This document shows positions 21,440-33,875 of a DNA stretch of 64,000 nt, piece after piece. How positions within the stretch are numbered: the first letter of the stretch is position 1; each line of letters starts with the position of its first letter. The DNA is taken from contig KV748307.1 in assembly GCA_001692895.1 (NCBI GenBank), positions 27,323 to 91,322 of the forward strand, given 5' to 3'. The notes below the pieces were generated by a model. The model did not search any database, was not told where the DNA came from, and worked only from the letters and a program-made list of their open reading frames with translations. A program made the position numbers and the translations under genes. The DNA comes from Cenococcum geophilum 1.58. Lineage: Eukaryota > Ascomycota > Dothideomycetes > Gloniales > Gloniaceae.

Positions 21440-23196
21440 TTAAGAGCTAGAACTAGAAGGCAAAATCTTAGTACTAGAAGAACTAGTAGGAGAAAACCCC
21501 TATATATAGAGATAGGAGGAAAAAGGTCCCTTAGCCTCTCTAGAGGATTTGTATAGACTTAGGAATAGAAGTATAAGTACGCTAGCAGATGATCTAGTTG
21601 TGTAGATCTTACTAGCTGTATTAAGCTAGCAGCAGAGAAAGCTATTCCTAGATTTAGAACCTGTAAATTCTCTAAACCAATAGTGGAATACAGAGCTTCT
21701 GTAGAAAAAGGAAAAAAATAACAAAACTAGGAAGACTTCGAGAAGAAACAACCTACTAGAAGTTCGAGACTAGAAGCCTATAAGGAAGCTAAAAAAATCA
21801 ATACTTCCACGCAATAAGAGAAGCTAAAACCAATTGCTGGAATAGCTTTCCTAAGAAAAGGCACAGGGAAAAGAGATCTTTACTGCCCTTAAAATATACA
21901 AAGGAGAAAACATTACGAACAATTCCTAGTCTACAGTATAGTAAGGATGGGACTACGAGACTAGTAGAAAGCTTTGACGAATAGTGTAAAGCTTTTATTA
22001 CTACTCTATTTTCCTAAACCCCCTTCTTCTTACTAGGCTCTATAGAGTGGAAGAACTATACTTATAGATAGTAAATGGGAATGGCCAGAACTAGAGAAGA
22101 CGGAAGTTAAATAAGCAATCTTCTCTAGCTCTAATAAAAAAGCTCCAGGGCCCAGATAAGCTATCCTTCGCAATCCTACAAAAGGCCTACCCTATTATGG
22201 AAGATCTTCTATATAGAATCTATAGGATCCTATTTACCCTAGGTTATCAACTAAAAGTCTAAAGAGAGGCTTAAAGAGTTATTCTTCCTAAAGCAAATAA
22301 AGAGGACTACTCTCTACCAAAGTCCTATAGACCTATCTCCTTACTAAACTGCCTAGGAAAGACTCTAGAGAAGATCTTTGCCACTAGATTAGGATATCTA
22401 GCTAGTACTACTAGCTTACTTCAAGACTCGCAACTAGGAGGAAGAAGACAGCGGTCCGCAATAGACGCAGTCCTACTACTCCTAAATAATATCTAGTCTA
22501 AAAATAATAGGGAAAAAGCTAGACAAAGAATAGCTACTACGCTATTTCTAGACGTAAAAGGGGCCTTCGACTATGTCTCCGCAAACTAGCTTCTATCTAT
22601 CTATAAGGAACTAGGGCTACCTATAGCGTTTACGCAATAGGTAGCTACCTTCCTTAGCAATAGAAAGCTATAGCTTTGCTTTAATAGACAAATATAAAAA
22701 AAGGTAGAAATAGAAACAGGGATACCACAGGGTTCGCCTATATCCCCTATTTTATTTCTACTATATATACGTAATATCTGCAGCCTATAGACAGAAGGAG
22801 CCTATTCCCTTAGCTATATAGACGATTTTGCAATTATGGTTACTTCGAACTCAGCTAAATCTAATTGTAAAAAGCTAAAGGGAATAGCGCTAGAGCTAAT
22901 GTCTAGAGCTAAAGAAGCTGCTATTAGTTTTGATATTAGCAAAACAGAGCTTATACACTTCTATAGTAAGCGTACCACTATAAAAGAAGGGCTAAAGCTA
23001 GGAGATATAGAAATATCCCCTAAACCCCTAGTTAGGTGGCTAGGGGTATTTCTAGACTCTAAGCTTACTTTTAAACAACATATAGAAATAAAAATCTCTA
23101 AAGCAAAAACAGCCTTCTATTTAATTAGAAGACTAGGTAATATACAAAGAGGTCTATCTCTATAAGCTCTACAACAGCTCTATATAGCTTGCGTTA
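21440..23196 (+). pseudogene. LINE-2 ORF2, part 1: reverse transcriptase with intact catalytic box
   Basis: The plus-strand frame (stops at former Gln codons) shows GPDKLSFAILQKAYP, SYRPISLLNCLGKTLEKIF, TLFLDVKGAFDYVS, GIPQGSPISPILFLLYI, and SYIDDFAIMV, with YIDD at 22815-22826. A stop-free stretch of 109 codons follows at 22836-23165 and includes VRWLGVFLDSKLTFKQHI. This is the finger, palm and thumb of an I/Tad-group reverse transcriptase. Unlike LINE-1 and the Gypsy copies it keeps both catalytic aspartates. No endonuclease domain is found upstream, so the copy is 5'-truncated. The frame is cut at 23196 by Gypsy-C and continues at 31185. Confidence 0.9.
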
Positions 23197-23623
23197 TATT
23201 ACGGACGCTTTAAGTACGATGTTATGACTACTTGGAGAGGAGTCGGAAGAAGCTAGTTGGTTAATAAGAGCACGGTCCAAGATGGATCCGGTAGAGCTAT
23301 GTGACGAGGAATAGTAACCGAGGTCACATAATGTGATCTGTATGATCTATAGGATCTATATAATCCGCGATAGAGTAGATAAAGCATACGTATATTACGT
23401 ACAAGAAGGATTTTATAGGAGTACGGTTGTGTATTTAAGGACCCTTAGTCCCTACCTAGATAGTTCCTTCCTTGTAGTAATTCTTAGAATATAATTAGAG
23501 TTAATCTATTAGGCAACCACTCTACTAGTTGTTATTACTTGTCGACTATTATTATTTACATTTCCTATACACCTAGCCTAATAATAGGACCCACCGTAGT
23601 TCTTGCTATAAGGTTCCGTTATA
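23197..23623 (+). repeat. Gypsy-C 5' LTR
   Basis: It begins TATTACGGACGC and ends CCGTTATA. The partner LTR keeps TGTTACGGACGC...CCGTTACA, so the ends here carry RIP changes. The two LTRs are the same length and differ at scattered transitions. Confidence 0.93.
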
Positions 23624-23652
23624 CAATCACTACCTAGTTATAGTATTAAATA

Positions 23653-25330
23653 TAGTAAGTTGAACAACATGCCACCAAAAGCAGCCACTATAACGCTATT
23701 AACGGCGGCAACTACATCGAGGTTAGGTAACGACACTAGTATAGCAGATACTGACTTATAGCAACCTGTAACGGTTGGACAACTACAAGAGATAGTTAAC
23801 TAGTTAATAGAAAATAATGTAACGTTGGAAAATAGGATTAACGGGATAGGCGTAGCAAAGGTTAAGTTACTATCGATCGAAAGATACTTAGGAGAGAGAT
23901 TAAAGCTTAAAGGATTCCTTACGTAAATGCACTTTAAGGTTACGTAAGAGGGAGCTAAGCTAGTAATACCTATGGATTAAATAGCGTATACAGGATTGTT
24001 CCTAATAGGAAGAGCACTTAAGTAGTTTAAGCCTTACCTTATGGAAATCCAGGCAAATAGAATAACGACTACAAACTAAGAGGTACGGTTTATATTCTTA
24101 AGCTAGAATAGATTCGTAGAGCGACTTATATAAATGTTTGGAGACCTAGAGGCAGTAACTACGGCGGAAAAAAAACTCTAAGATATTACGCAGCGAACCT
24201 TAGCAATTAAGTATACAACGCAGTTTTAGACGCTAATAATATAAGTTAAGTAAAATAATAGGGCGCTTATAGCACAGTACAAACAGGGACTTAAGGCTAA
24301 AGTTTAGGATGTAATTATTTTAATAAAAGATGCGGATACCCTAAGGGAACTAATAGATCAGGCGATTAAGATTAATAATTAGATCTACTAAAGGGAACAG
24401 GCCAAGAAAGGTTAGGATAGAGTTCTATAGTCGTATAAGGCGCAGAGTACGTAACGACTAAAGCCAAGTTAGAAATTATGGTATAGCGTAGAGCTAATAG
24501 ACCTAAGTAGTACTAAAGAAGCCTATAAAAGATAGAGTAAGAAACTATAGAAACCTAGAGGTTAAGGATCTAGTAATTATAGGACTAAGGAGTAGAGGCT
24601 AAACTAGGGATCTTAGTAGCAGAAGACGTTTAGGCGGACTCTATAGCAAAGTTAATGGTTTAGAGATGGAGCTTATATAAATTGCGGAAAATAGGGTTAC
24701 TTCGCGAGAGATTACAAAGATGGTTAGAAGTACTATATAATAAAGGGAACTAGACTAGTAGTAGACGATATATACGTATAGAGGGACGATAGTATACTAC
24801 GGGGAACAAAAGAATGTTTAATTAAAAGTTTTACATTTTGTTATAATAATGCATACTAAATTTATAAGGACGCTAAGTACGGCGCAAGCTACTAGCTATA
24901 GGAGCCAGCACCTATAAAATATAAAGAAACTAATAAACTAGTTCACAAATTAAATATTAAGAACAATAAATTTAACGCAGGCGAAATATTCTATGACGAT
25001 AAGGCAATAAGGGCGGTTTATTAGGAATACGCAGCTATTAGAGATGTTACACTAAAAGTAAAGGATGATTCCACTATAGAATAGGGAACATTAGTAGGGA
25101 TCAAAACCCTACTAGACACGATATTTATCGCTTTATAAGACGCAAGAGAAGTAAAATAGCGAGCCACTTCGGCACTCAATAAAGGCAAGAAGCTAAAGGC
25201 TTAAGATTCTTAAAATAAGATAAGAGATAACTAAGATTCTTAAAATAAGATAAGGCAAGCTTAAGGACCTATAATAGACAATAACCGATAGAGCAAAGCA
25301 GTAGCTTAGTTTAAAGATATACAAATAAGC
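23653..25330 (+). pseudogene. Gypsy-C gag
   Basis: From the ATG at 23671 the frame reads MPPKAATITLLTAATTSRLG, then a coiled block (QLQEIVN...LIENNVTLENRI), the capsid-like FKPYLMEIQANRITTTN and RFVERLIQMFGDLE, and a nucleocapsid motif near 24677 reading INCGK-x-GYFARDYK. There the ligands after the first C-x2-C half have become Tyr. This is the normal Gag layout of fungal Ty3/Gypsy elements. Former Gln codons are stops. The C-terminus is not clear. Confidence 0.8.
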
Positions 25331-26640
25331 TTAGGACGAAGATTCCTACAGGCATAAGATTCTCAAGACGAGATAAGTAAGATTTAAGACTCTTAAGACA
25401 AGATAAGAACACTAAGTAAGCCTAGTTAGACTAAGACTAGAGCTAAGCTTAAGTTAGAAGCAAGCTTAGGATTAAAGAATCTAAGGGGTTAAGAATTCGG
25501 AGTGCAAATCAGGACACCTATAGGCAAGAAGTAAGGAGCTTCTTTATAGATTAGAGAATCTGCAATATAAATAGCAACTAGACTAGAAAACAGATATATA
25601 GACCCAGAGGACTTACTAGTAGAACACGGTGTTTAAACTAAAGATCGAAAAGTTAATACTAAGATTAAGAAGCAAGACAACTTTAAGAATCTAAGTATAA
25701 GGCGCAAACCAAAGGAAACCATAAACGAATTCAGAGCAAGAATCATCGTATGGTAAGAATAGAAACTAGACAAGAGATCTAGTATATTGGGATATATAAG
25801 GGACAGAGCGCTAGTACAAAGAATTACTAATAGGCTAAGAGCAGGCACACTAAGAGCCAAGTGGCTTACTAAACTGGAAAATAAAGAGGATTTAGGAATT
25901 CCTACTAGGTTTAAAGAACGACACATAAAGGGCTGTCACGATGCAGTAATAAGAAGATACTTCCTTATGGACAGGCCGTATATACTCTAGCAGCTATACT
26001 AAAAGTGGTATAGGCAGAGGTATAACGATAAGTGGGAAGATTTCTATATGTAGTTGGATAAAAAAGTTACCTAGGACCACCTAATTATAGAAAAGGCTAT
26101 AACTTATATTAAAGGAGCCTTAATTATAACGTTAAAGGATCTAAAGGAACAATTAGAGGACTAGAGAAGCGAGAGGCGCATCTTAGTACCTACGAATAAA
26201 GTTATAACGTTTAGATCAGTATAACAGAGGTTTAAACTTAGGGATAAAGACGAGCTAAAAGTTAACCTAAAGCACCCAGCATACTACACGTTATTATAGA
26301 TTGCGTGCGTGGACAATATATACAAAATATATAAGAATCCAAAGGAAAAGAATTAGAAATACCTTATAAGGATATACTAGATAACGGATAAGTAATAGTA
26401 CAAGAATGCCAAATATATGCACGGATGGCATCTAGTAGAAATCTAAGAGGAAGGAAATTTAATACTTTAATCAGAAAGATTCCTTATAGAAGAATACTTA
26501 GAAGGATAATAGTAGTGGGAATACCTAAAGAATACGTGTCTATAGTATATTAAAGACAAAAAGCGAACTAGGTATTAGCTAAAGAGTAAGCTAAGTATAA
26601 CAGGATTAAGTAGTTAATAGTTAGGAAAAGTAGAGGCCTA
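25331..26640 (+). pseudogene. Gypsy-C, unassigned coding-like region between gag and protease
   Basis: The region has short open segments (for example 25787-25990, reading MGYIRDRALVQRITNRLRAG) and, near 26280-26600, a coherent frame with HPAYYTLL, ACVDNIY, KYMHGWHLVEIQEEGNLI and EYLKNTCLQYIKDKK. It is collinear with pol and ends just before the protease. I do not recognise a domain. It may be a second Gag-like or spacer region of a large gag-pol, or an internal duplication. Confidence 0.45.
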
Positions 26641-29600
26641 TAGGACTAGAGGGAGCCAGTAGTAGAGCCTTAGACCCTTAAAGGAATTTAAGGACAATAC
26701 CTAAATTTACGAGTTAAATAGTAAGATTAACAGTTTAAGGCATTAATAGATAGTGGAGTAATAAGGAACTATATCTTGCTAGCAATAGTTAAAAGGATAG
26801 AATTATCTTATAGATAAAAGGAGGAGCCTTACCTATTAGTAACAATTTTAGGAGATCTAATAGCCTATAGAGGAGGGATTATTAATCTTAAAATAGGACC
26901 TATTTAGTTAACCATTAAAGGGAGATAGATTAAGATGTCTTTTAATATATTACTATTAGGGAATAATAAGGCAGTATTAGGAATGCCTTAGTTATAGGAA
27001 TACAATTTAAAGATTAATTAGATTATAGGTTAGGTTAATATTAAAGATACTTAACGCCGTAAGACGTAATAATAAGCTAAGTTAGTATAGTACTAAGTCG
27101 GAGCGATATATAAAGAAACTAAGTAAGGCTTAAGTTATATACTAAAGAGATACTATAAGTATGGTAAGAAACTATGGTCACTAGAAAGTAAAAAGCTATT
27201 AAAGTATACAGTATAGGACTATATAATAGAATTGGAACTAGGAATAAGTCTAAGGTTCTTTTTAATCTATAAGCTTACTAAAAAAGAAGGTAGAGCACTA
27301 AAAGAGTTTGTTTAAGAAAACTTACGAAAGGGATATATTAGACCATTGCAGTTATTAGCGGGTTATCTAGTACTGTTTATACTAAAGAAAAATGGTAAAC
27401 TAAGGCTGTATATTAACTATAGACAGTTAAACAGCATTATAAGAAAGGATAGGTATCCTTTACCCTTAATTAGCAAAATCTAAGACAGGATAGGCAATAC
27501 GTAAATCTTTATAAAGATAGATCTGAGATAGGCGTACTATTAGATCAGGATTAAGGAAGGCGACAAATAGAGGATAGCCTTTAGGTTAAAGGAAGGACTA
27601 TACAAACCATTAGTTATGCAATTCGGGCTTATAAACGCACTAGCAACGTTCTAGAAGCATATTAACAATATATTAGGAGAATACTTGGATAAATTTGTTA
27701 TAGTATATCTTAACGATATTATTATCTACTTAATAACTAAGGAAGAATATAGAGAATATATTAAATGGGTCTTAAAGAGACTACAGGAAGAATAGATACT
27801 AGTAGTAATTAAGAAATACAAGTTCTTTACTAGGAAGACCGATTTTATTAGATTTATTATTAAACTAGGCCAACTTAGTATAGATCTAAAGAAGATTAAG
27901 GCTATAGTAAATTAGTAAGAACCAGAGAATATTACGCAGTTAAAATCATTCCTAGGGTTTTGCAATTACTGTAGAAGGTTTATAGCGCAGTAGTTAAAAG
28001 ATATTAAGCCACTTACGTAATTAACGAAGAAAGAAAAACTATAGATATAGGGAGAGGAATAGTAAGAACTCTTTAAGAAAATTAAAAAGTTATTTACCCA
28101 GGAGCTAGTTCTTAAGATCTATTAATTAGGACTAGAGATAGTTATAGAGATAGATGCATTAGACTATATATTAAGGGCGTACTTTATATAAAGGCATTAA
28201 AACGGATGGCACCTAGTGGCGTATTATAGTCGGAAGATAATACCACTAGAGTTAAACTATAACATTTATAACAAGGAGTTATTAGGTATAGTTACAGTAT
28301 TAAAGGAATAAAAAGCATTCTTACAAGGTATAGAGAAACTATTTATGGTTAAAATAGACTATAAGAACCTAATAGGATTCTTAACAATAAAGGAACTTAA
28401 CTAAAGATAGGTTAGATAGGCAGAGATGCTTACAGAATACTATTTTAAGATTTAGTATACTAAGGGTACAGACAATATGCGGGCAGACGCTCTAAGCCGC
28501 AAAGCTGAACTACAAAATGAGGAGAAGCCATTAGGGGCTTTACTGCGAAAAGACACAGATGGATTAATCAGGTACAATTATCTAAAGATTATAACAACTT
28601 AGGAAGATAAGGAGCTAGAAAGAGTCTATAAGATACTAAAGAGCTTTTAGGCATAAAGGATTCTAGAAGTATAGCTAGAAGATCTATAGACGGATATATA
28701 TAAAAATTAAGAAGCGAAGTATATTCTAAGAAGCATAGCAAAGTAATTTATGGAAGAGTTCTATAGGGGACTAACTTAAGGACATAATGGAGCTATAGGC
28801 TTAGTGTTAAGACTCTAAGAAGAGTATATTATTAATAGAATTTAAAAAATAGCCAGGAAGGTTATAAAGGAGTATTTAGATTGCTAAAGAAATAAACTAA
28901 TAAGGTATAAGTTATATAGAGAGCTATAACCTATTAAAGTACTAGAGGGACTATGGGAGGTTATATTATGGGACTTTATTATTAAGTTACTAAAGTTAAG
29001 AGATCCTATTACCGGATAAGATTATAACATAATCTTAGTAATAGTAGATAAGCTTATAAAGTGGGGATACTTTATAGCATATACAGAAGAAATCTTAGCG
29101 GAAGATATCGCTAGAATCTATATTAAGGAAGTGTTCGTAAGATACGGAGCACTAAGTAAGATTATATTGGATAGAGATCTAAGATTTATAGCAGTATTCT
29201 AAAAGGTATTCTTAGCGGAATAAGGAGTTTAAGTAGTAACTTCTACTGCATATTATCCGCAGACAGATTGTTAAATGGAAAGATTAAACTAGACACTAGA
29301 GTAGTATCTAAGATATTACGTTAATTACGCATAAAATAATTGGGTATCGCTATTACTAGTTATATAGTTTATATACAACGCAACGCCACAGGAAGGCATA
29401 GGTATATTACCATTTAAGGCAAATTACGGATATAAGCTAAGAATATCGTTATCGCTATAGTAAGTAAAGAAAACGAGTAGTATAGCTAAAGAAAGGATAA
29501 AGACGTTAATAAATCTTTATATAGACCTTATAGAATCAGCAAAGAAAGTATAAGAAAGAATAAAAAGGTACTATAATACTAAGAGATCTAAGGGACCAGA

Positions 29601-30060
29601 TCTTAAGGAGGGAGATAAAGTATGGCTACTACATAAAAATTTTAAGAGTTAACGACTAAGTAAGAAGTTGGACTACATTAGACTAGGACCTTTTAAAATT
29701 AAGTAAAGAATTTCACCGGTTATATTTAAGTTAAACCTACTAGCCAAAATAAAGATCTACCCTATATAGTATATCGTAATACTAGAGCTAGTATATAGGA
29801 ATATTAAGCTACCGGTTTATAAAGTAGATATATATAGAGGATAAGAGGAAGACAAATAGTAAGTTTTAAAGATTATTAGTTATAAGGACATTAACAATAA
29901 AACATGGTATAAGGTTAAGTGGTTAGGCTACACTAAGACTACCTAGGAACCACTAGAAAATTTAAAGAACGCTATAGAAAAGATATAGGAGTATCGGAGG
30001 AGATTAGGTTAGGTAGTATTAATAAAGAAGGATCGCCAAAAAATAAGTCACCTAAGGGGG
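26641..30060 (+). pseudogene. Gypsy-C pol: protease, RT, RNase H, integrase, chromodomain
   Basis: The protease shows KALIDSGVIRNYI (about 26740) with its DSG triad. The reverse transcriptase shows LKKNGKLRLYINYRQLN, FIKIDLRQAYYQIRI, MQFGLINALATFQ and the active site VYLNDIIIY (YLND at 27706-27717, the first Asp of the YLDD pair changed to Asn). RNase H follows with IEIDALDYILRAY and NMRADALSRKAEL. The integrase has DRDLRFIAVF, YYPQTDCQMERLNQTLEQYLR and WVSLL. The C-terminus has KLNLLAKIKIYPI and the chromodomain YKDINNKTWYKVKWLGYTKTT (29880-29950). Order and spacing are those of chromoviruses. RIP stops are frequent but less dense than in Gypsy-A. Confidence 0.93.
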
Positions 30061-30166
30061 ACCTAAGAAGAGCAGTTACTAAGCTACTTAGATTTATTTC
30101 CTTCTCTATTAGAAGAGAATCCGTTCTTTTATTGCCAAGTTCCTATAAACCTTATTCTATAAGTTT

Positions 30167-30644
30167 CTACTTCTTAAAACGAACCTTCTTATAAACCTTC
30201 TTAAGACGAATTAACCGAGCGGACGCAGCAAGACGAGACTTAAGGGCCCGTTGTTGAGCATCGGCGGCCTCTTTCTTAGCGTCCCGGGAATAACGAAGTT
30301 CTGCTAGCGCAACCGAGAGCTTATTATTAAGCTTTGCAGCAGCAAATTAAACATAAAACCCTATAACAGATTACTTAGGGAACTTAAAGACTATTAAGAG
30401 TTATAGGGCGTGTATATTTAGCGTTAGAAACAGAGCAAACATCGCAAGATAATTGAATGTTTGCTTTAGTGCACTCTAAATAAGAGGATGGTTACCGAGA
30501 CGAAGGACTCGCTAGCGTAATATAAACTAACCCCTCTTTTACACAACGAGAACAAGGAGACGGTATTATTTTACCTAGCGATAGTATAGAGGCAACTGTA
30601 CGCGCGCAATAAAGGGTTAAAGAAGAAGAAATTGCTTTAGGCAT
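30167..30644 (-). pseudogene. antisense frame in Gypsy-C 3' region: Cys-pair protein with charged coiled tail
   Basis: On the strand opposite to pol, from ATG at 30644 (MPKAISSSLTLYCARTV), the frame contains PCSRCVKEGLV and, after about 20 residues, YLECTKANIQLSCDV, two Cys-pair modules like those of small zinc-binding proteins. After one frameshift it continues with LSVALAELRYSRDAKKEAADAQQRALKSRLAA and a basic tail, closing at 30167. It has few RIP stops compared with pol. From general knowledge, fungal Gypsy elements often carry such an antisense frame between pol and the 3' LTR; I cannot verify homology. Its function is unknown. It could instead be the edge of a captured host gene. Confidence 0.55.
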
Positions 30645-30739
30645 TATAAGTAATAATATCAACCAAATTAATTAGACGGATATTATACCTCTAGTAAACA
30701 ACTTAGAGATGCTAGAAATCTTTAAGGACGAAGATAGAG

Positions 30740-30752
30740 AGGAGGGAGATGG
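30740..30752 (+). other. Gypsy-C polypurine tract
   Basis: GGAGGGAGATGG immediately precedes the 3' LTR start TGTTACGG, as expected for the plus-strand primer. Confidence 0.75.
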
Positions 30753-31179
30753 TGTTACGGACGCTTTAAGTACGATATTATGACTACTTAGAGAGAAGTC
30801 GGAAGAAGCTAGTTAGTTAATAAGAGCACGGTCTAGGATAGATCCGGTAGAGCTATGTGACGAGGAATAGTAACTAAGGTTATATAATGTAATCTATATA
30901 ATCTATAGGATCTATATAATCCGCGATAGAGTAGATAAAGTATACGTATATTACGTACAAGAAGGATTTTATAGGAGTACGGTTGTGTATTTAAGGACCC
31001 TTAGTCCCTACCTAGATAGTTCCTTCCTTATAGTGATTCTTAAAATATAATTAGAGTTAATCTATTGGGCAACCACTCCACCAGTTGTTATTACTTGTCG
31101 ACTATTGTTATTTGCATTTCCTACACACCTAGCCCAATAACAGGACCCACCGTAGTTCTTGCTACAAGGTTCCGTTACA
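30753..31179 (+). repeat. Gypsy-C 3' LTR
   Basis: It begins TGTTACGGACGC and ends CCGTTACA, retaining canonical TG...CA ends, and is followed by the duplicated CGTTA at 31180-31184. Confidence 0.94.
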
Positions 31180-31184
31180 CGTTA

Positions 31185-32466
31185 CTACTATAGCAGACTA
31201 TAGAATATAATGCTGGTGGAAAAGTAAATCTAGAGACTACCTACTAGCTAGGTACCAATCTCTACAAAATAAGGCCCTAAAACTAGTTTTAGGAGCGTTT
31301 AGAGGATCTCCTACGCAAGCTATGGAAATCGAGGCCTCTATCCCTCCTCCTAGAATTATATTTAAAAAGCTTTGCAATAGCTATGTATTAAAAATCCTAA
31401 AAATTTAAAGAAAACCACGTAATTAAAGAAGGCCTATATAAAAGAGATTAATAAGGGATAGGGAGGACTAGTAACTAGTTCTAGTTCTAGTCCTAGCCCT
31501 AGAAACTCTACTATAAGACACCTTCTTACAGCCAAAAACTTAACTACTATCTTTAGCTTCCAGAGTCTAGCAACTAATTCAAAATTGGAAAATAGAGAGA
31601 ATCTCTCTAGATTGGCAAAAACCGTGGTCTCCCCCTATTTCTGCATTCTTTTCTATCTCTAGGGGTAGTAAAGAAGAAGCTGTATAAGAACATTTAAGAC
31701 TAGTAGAAAATTTATAAGAATCCCTAGAATAGGACCTAGTAGATTATAATACTATATAGACGGCTTTAAAGATAGTAAATTAAGTATAGCGGCCGTATGT
31801 AAAATAGGGGAGAGAAATAGGATTAAATACGCAACAAATTGGAATCTAAGGCCTTTATATGGAAATTATAGACGCAGAACTTTTATACAGTCTATAAGGC
31901 CCTAGAATATCTAAAATAATAAAGACTAGAAGAGAAACAAGTTTATATCTTTATAGATAGCCAAGCAGGCTATTAAAAGATTACAGCTTTAATTCTCTTA
32001 CAAGGGGACAAGAACTAGTCTTTAAAATTACGGCAAAGCTGCTCTTATCTAGCTAGTAAGAATATCTCTATTAACTTCTATTGGGTTCCTAGCCACCTAG
32101 GAATTTATAGGAACGGAAATAGTAGATAAGCTAGCTAAAAAGGGCCTCTCTAGAAGAAAATTACAAACTTCTTTATACATCCCTAGCCTATATAGGGAGA
32201 ACAGCAAGGAGAAAAAATACTAGGACAGTAGAAAAAGCAACTGGCAACAGAAAAAAATAAAGGAAAATACTTATACTAGGGATCTCTAGAGAAACTACCT
32301 CTTTATCTCTTAAAGGCCCCTAAGGATAAATATCCTAAAAGGTTACAATCAGCTTTCTATTAACTAAAACTAGGAAAAGGCTTCTTTAAATCCTTCTCTA
32401 AGACAATAGGGAAGGATAAAGAAGGTAGATACTTTAAGGACTATAGAGCTATACAGACTCCTAAGA
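31185..32466 (+). pseudogene. LINE-2 ORF2, part 2: thumb and RNase H
   Basis: The frame continues from 23196 across Gypsy-C. It includes SLQNKALKLVLGAFRGSPTQ (usual xxQRRALRxILGAFRTTPT) and a type-I RNase H. The RNase H parts are YIDGFKDSKLSIAAVCKIG near 31757 (one acidic catalytic site, usual YTDGS), NFYTVYKALEYL, VYIFIDSQAGY near 31950, and FYWVPSHLGIYRNGN near 32080 (usual WVPSHxGIxGNExAD). Several frameshifts and stops are present. RNase H domains occur in the I/Tad group. The end is broken by RP-2 at 32467 and resumes at 34249. Confidence 0.88.
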
Positions 32467-33225
32467 TACCTATTTTTTTTTTTTTTTTTTTATATCCGAT
32501 TGTATTATACTACGTACAATACTGCGCCATGCAGCCTCTAGGCTATGGGCGCTATAGTTCTATATACATGAATCCTTTCTAGGCAGCTTAACATGTACTA
32601 GTAGCTAAAGTGGACACTCTGGCCCGTTAAAATGCTAGGGGAGCTCTAGCTAAATTGGTGTTTTTGTTCTGGTATTTTGCCTTACTATGGTCCAGTTTAC
32701 ACCAAGAAGATCGCCACTAAGGAAAATCCTGGCTCTTTTATCTATTTCTGCCGGTATTCTGCCGTTTCTAGAGTAGAAAAAGCGCTCTAAAAGATAGATT
32801 TAGTAATATTTTTGCATATAAAAAAAACAAAAGGTTCTTAATAGTTTGCCAGCTTGGAGACAATACCAGTTTATTCCTATACGACACTTTTTTCGGGTAA
32901 TGTACCCTATTACTTCTCCTTGCTAAAGAAATGGGGTAGGGAATTAGTAATTAGTAGGTACTCTCCCCCAAAAGTAACCTACTAATCCTAGATTTACGTT
33001 CTAGAAAACGGGTATTTTATAAGGGCGAACCTCGTTACATAAACCCCACTCCCATAGGAAAATTTTCGCGAGGTTGTCTTGTATAGGGGTATAAAAACAC
33101 CAATTCGCCTATACACCTTATATTTTACGTGCTAAAGGAACACGGGCCGGGCCCCCTTCCCCCTTCCCATAGCCACCCTAAGCGACGCATCTGCCGCTCG
33201 TCTGCGGTCCGTCTGCGGTGCGACC

Positions 33226-33830
33226 GTGCGCCTTTGTAGAGGTCGTCTGCTCTGCAGCAGACGGGTTGTAGAAGTGGAGGTCTTCTGCTGCTGCGGCAGA
33301 CGGGTTGTAGAAGTGGAGGTCGTCTGCTCTGGCAGCAGACGGGTTGAGGAGGAGGTCGTCTGCTCTGCAGCAGACGGGGTTGTAGAAGAGGAGGTCGTCT
33401 GCTCTGCAGCAGACGGGTTGGAGGAGGAGGTCGTCTGCTCTGCAGCAGACGGGTTGTAGAAGAGGAGGTTCGTCTGCTCTGCAGCAGACGGGTTTTGTAG
33501 AAGAGAGAGGTCGTCCTGCTCTGCAGCAGACGGGTTGTAGAAGAGGAGGTCGTCTGCTCTGCAGCAGACGGGTTTTGTAGAGAAGGAGGTTCGTCTGCTC
33601 TGCAGCAGACCGGGTTGTAGAAAGAGGAGGTCGGTCTTGCTCTGCAGCAAAGACGGGTTGTAGAAGAGGAGGTCGTCTGCTCTGCAGCAGACGGGTTTTT
33701 GTAAAGAAGAGGAGGTCGTCTGCTCTGCAAGCAGACGGGTTGTAGAAGAGGAGGTCGTCTGCTCTGCAGCAGACGGGTTGTAGTGGAGGTCGTCTGCTCT
33801 GTGGCAGACTGGTTGTCGTGGTGACGTGTC
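33226..33830. repeat. tandem array of about 15 hairpin-forming 33-42-bp units
   Basis: Each unit has the form GTCTGCTCTGCAGCAGAC followed by GGGTTGTAGAAGAGGAGGTC. The first 18 bases form a 7-bp stem (GTCTGCT/AGCAGAC) with a CTGC loop, so the array is a row of about fifteen potential hairpins. Unit lengths differ mostly by 1-3 bases in homopolymers (GGGTT, GGGGTT, GGGTTTT), which could be real or long-read sequencing error. Long frames read across it on both strands are low-complexity artefacts. Confidence 0.9.
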
Positions 33831-33875
33831 CTCAGGGGGTATAAGCAGCGGCGCCCCTGCGACGACGGCGGGAGG

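Larger units (their letters stand above)
23197..31179 (+). mobile_element. Gypsy-C: complete Ty3/Gypsy chromovirus, target duplication CGTTA
   Basis: Two LTRs of 427 bp (23197-23623 and 30753-31179) bracket plus-strand gag and pol. CGTTA is duplicated at 23192-23196 and 31180-31184, and removing the element rejoins the LINE-2 ORF2 frame. At 7983 bp it is long for the group because of a roughly 1.8-kb stretch between the Gag zinc knuckle and protease and a 0.7-kb region downstream of pol that carries an antisense frame. Confidence 0.95.

Noticed and set aside
33226-33830. Array of hairpin repeats considered as a CRISPR array.
   Set aside because: There are no unique spacers, the units are contiguous, no cas genes exist, and the context is eukaryotic transposons.
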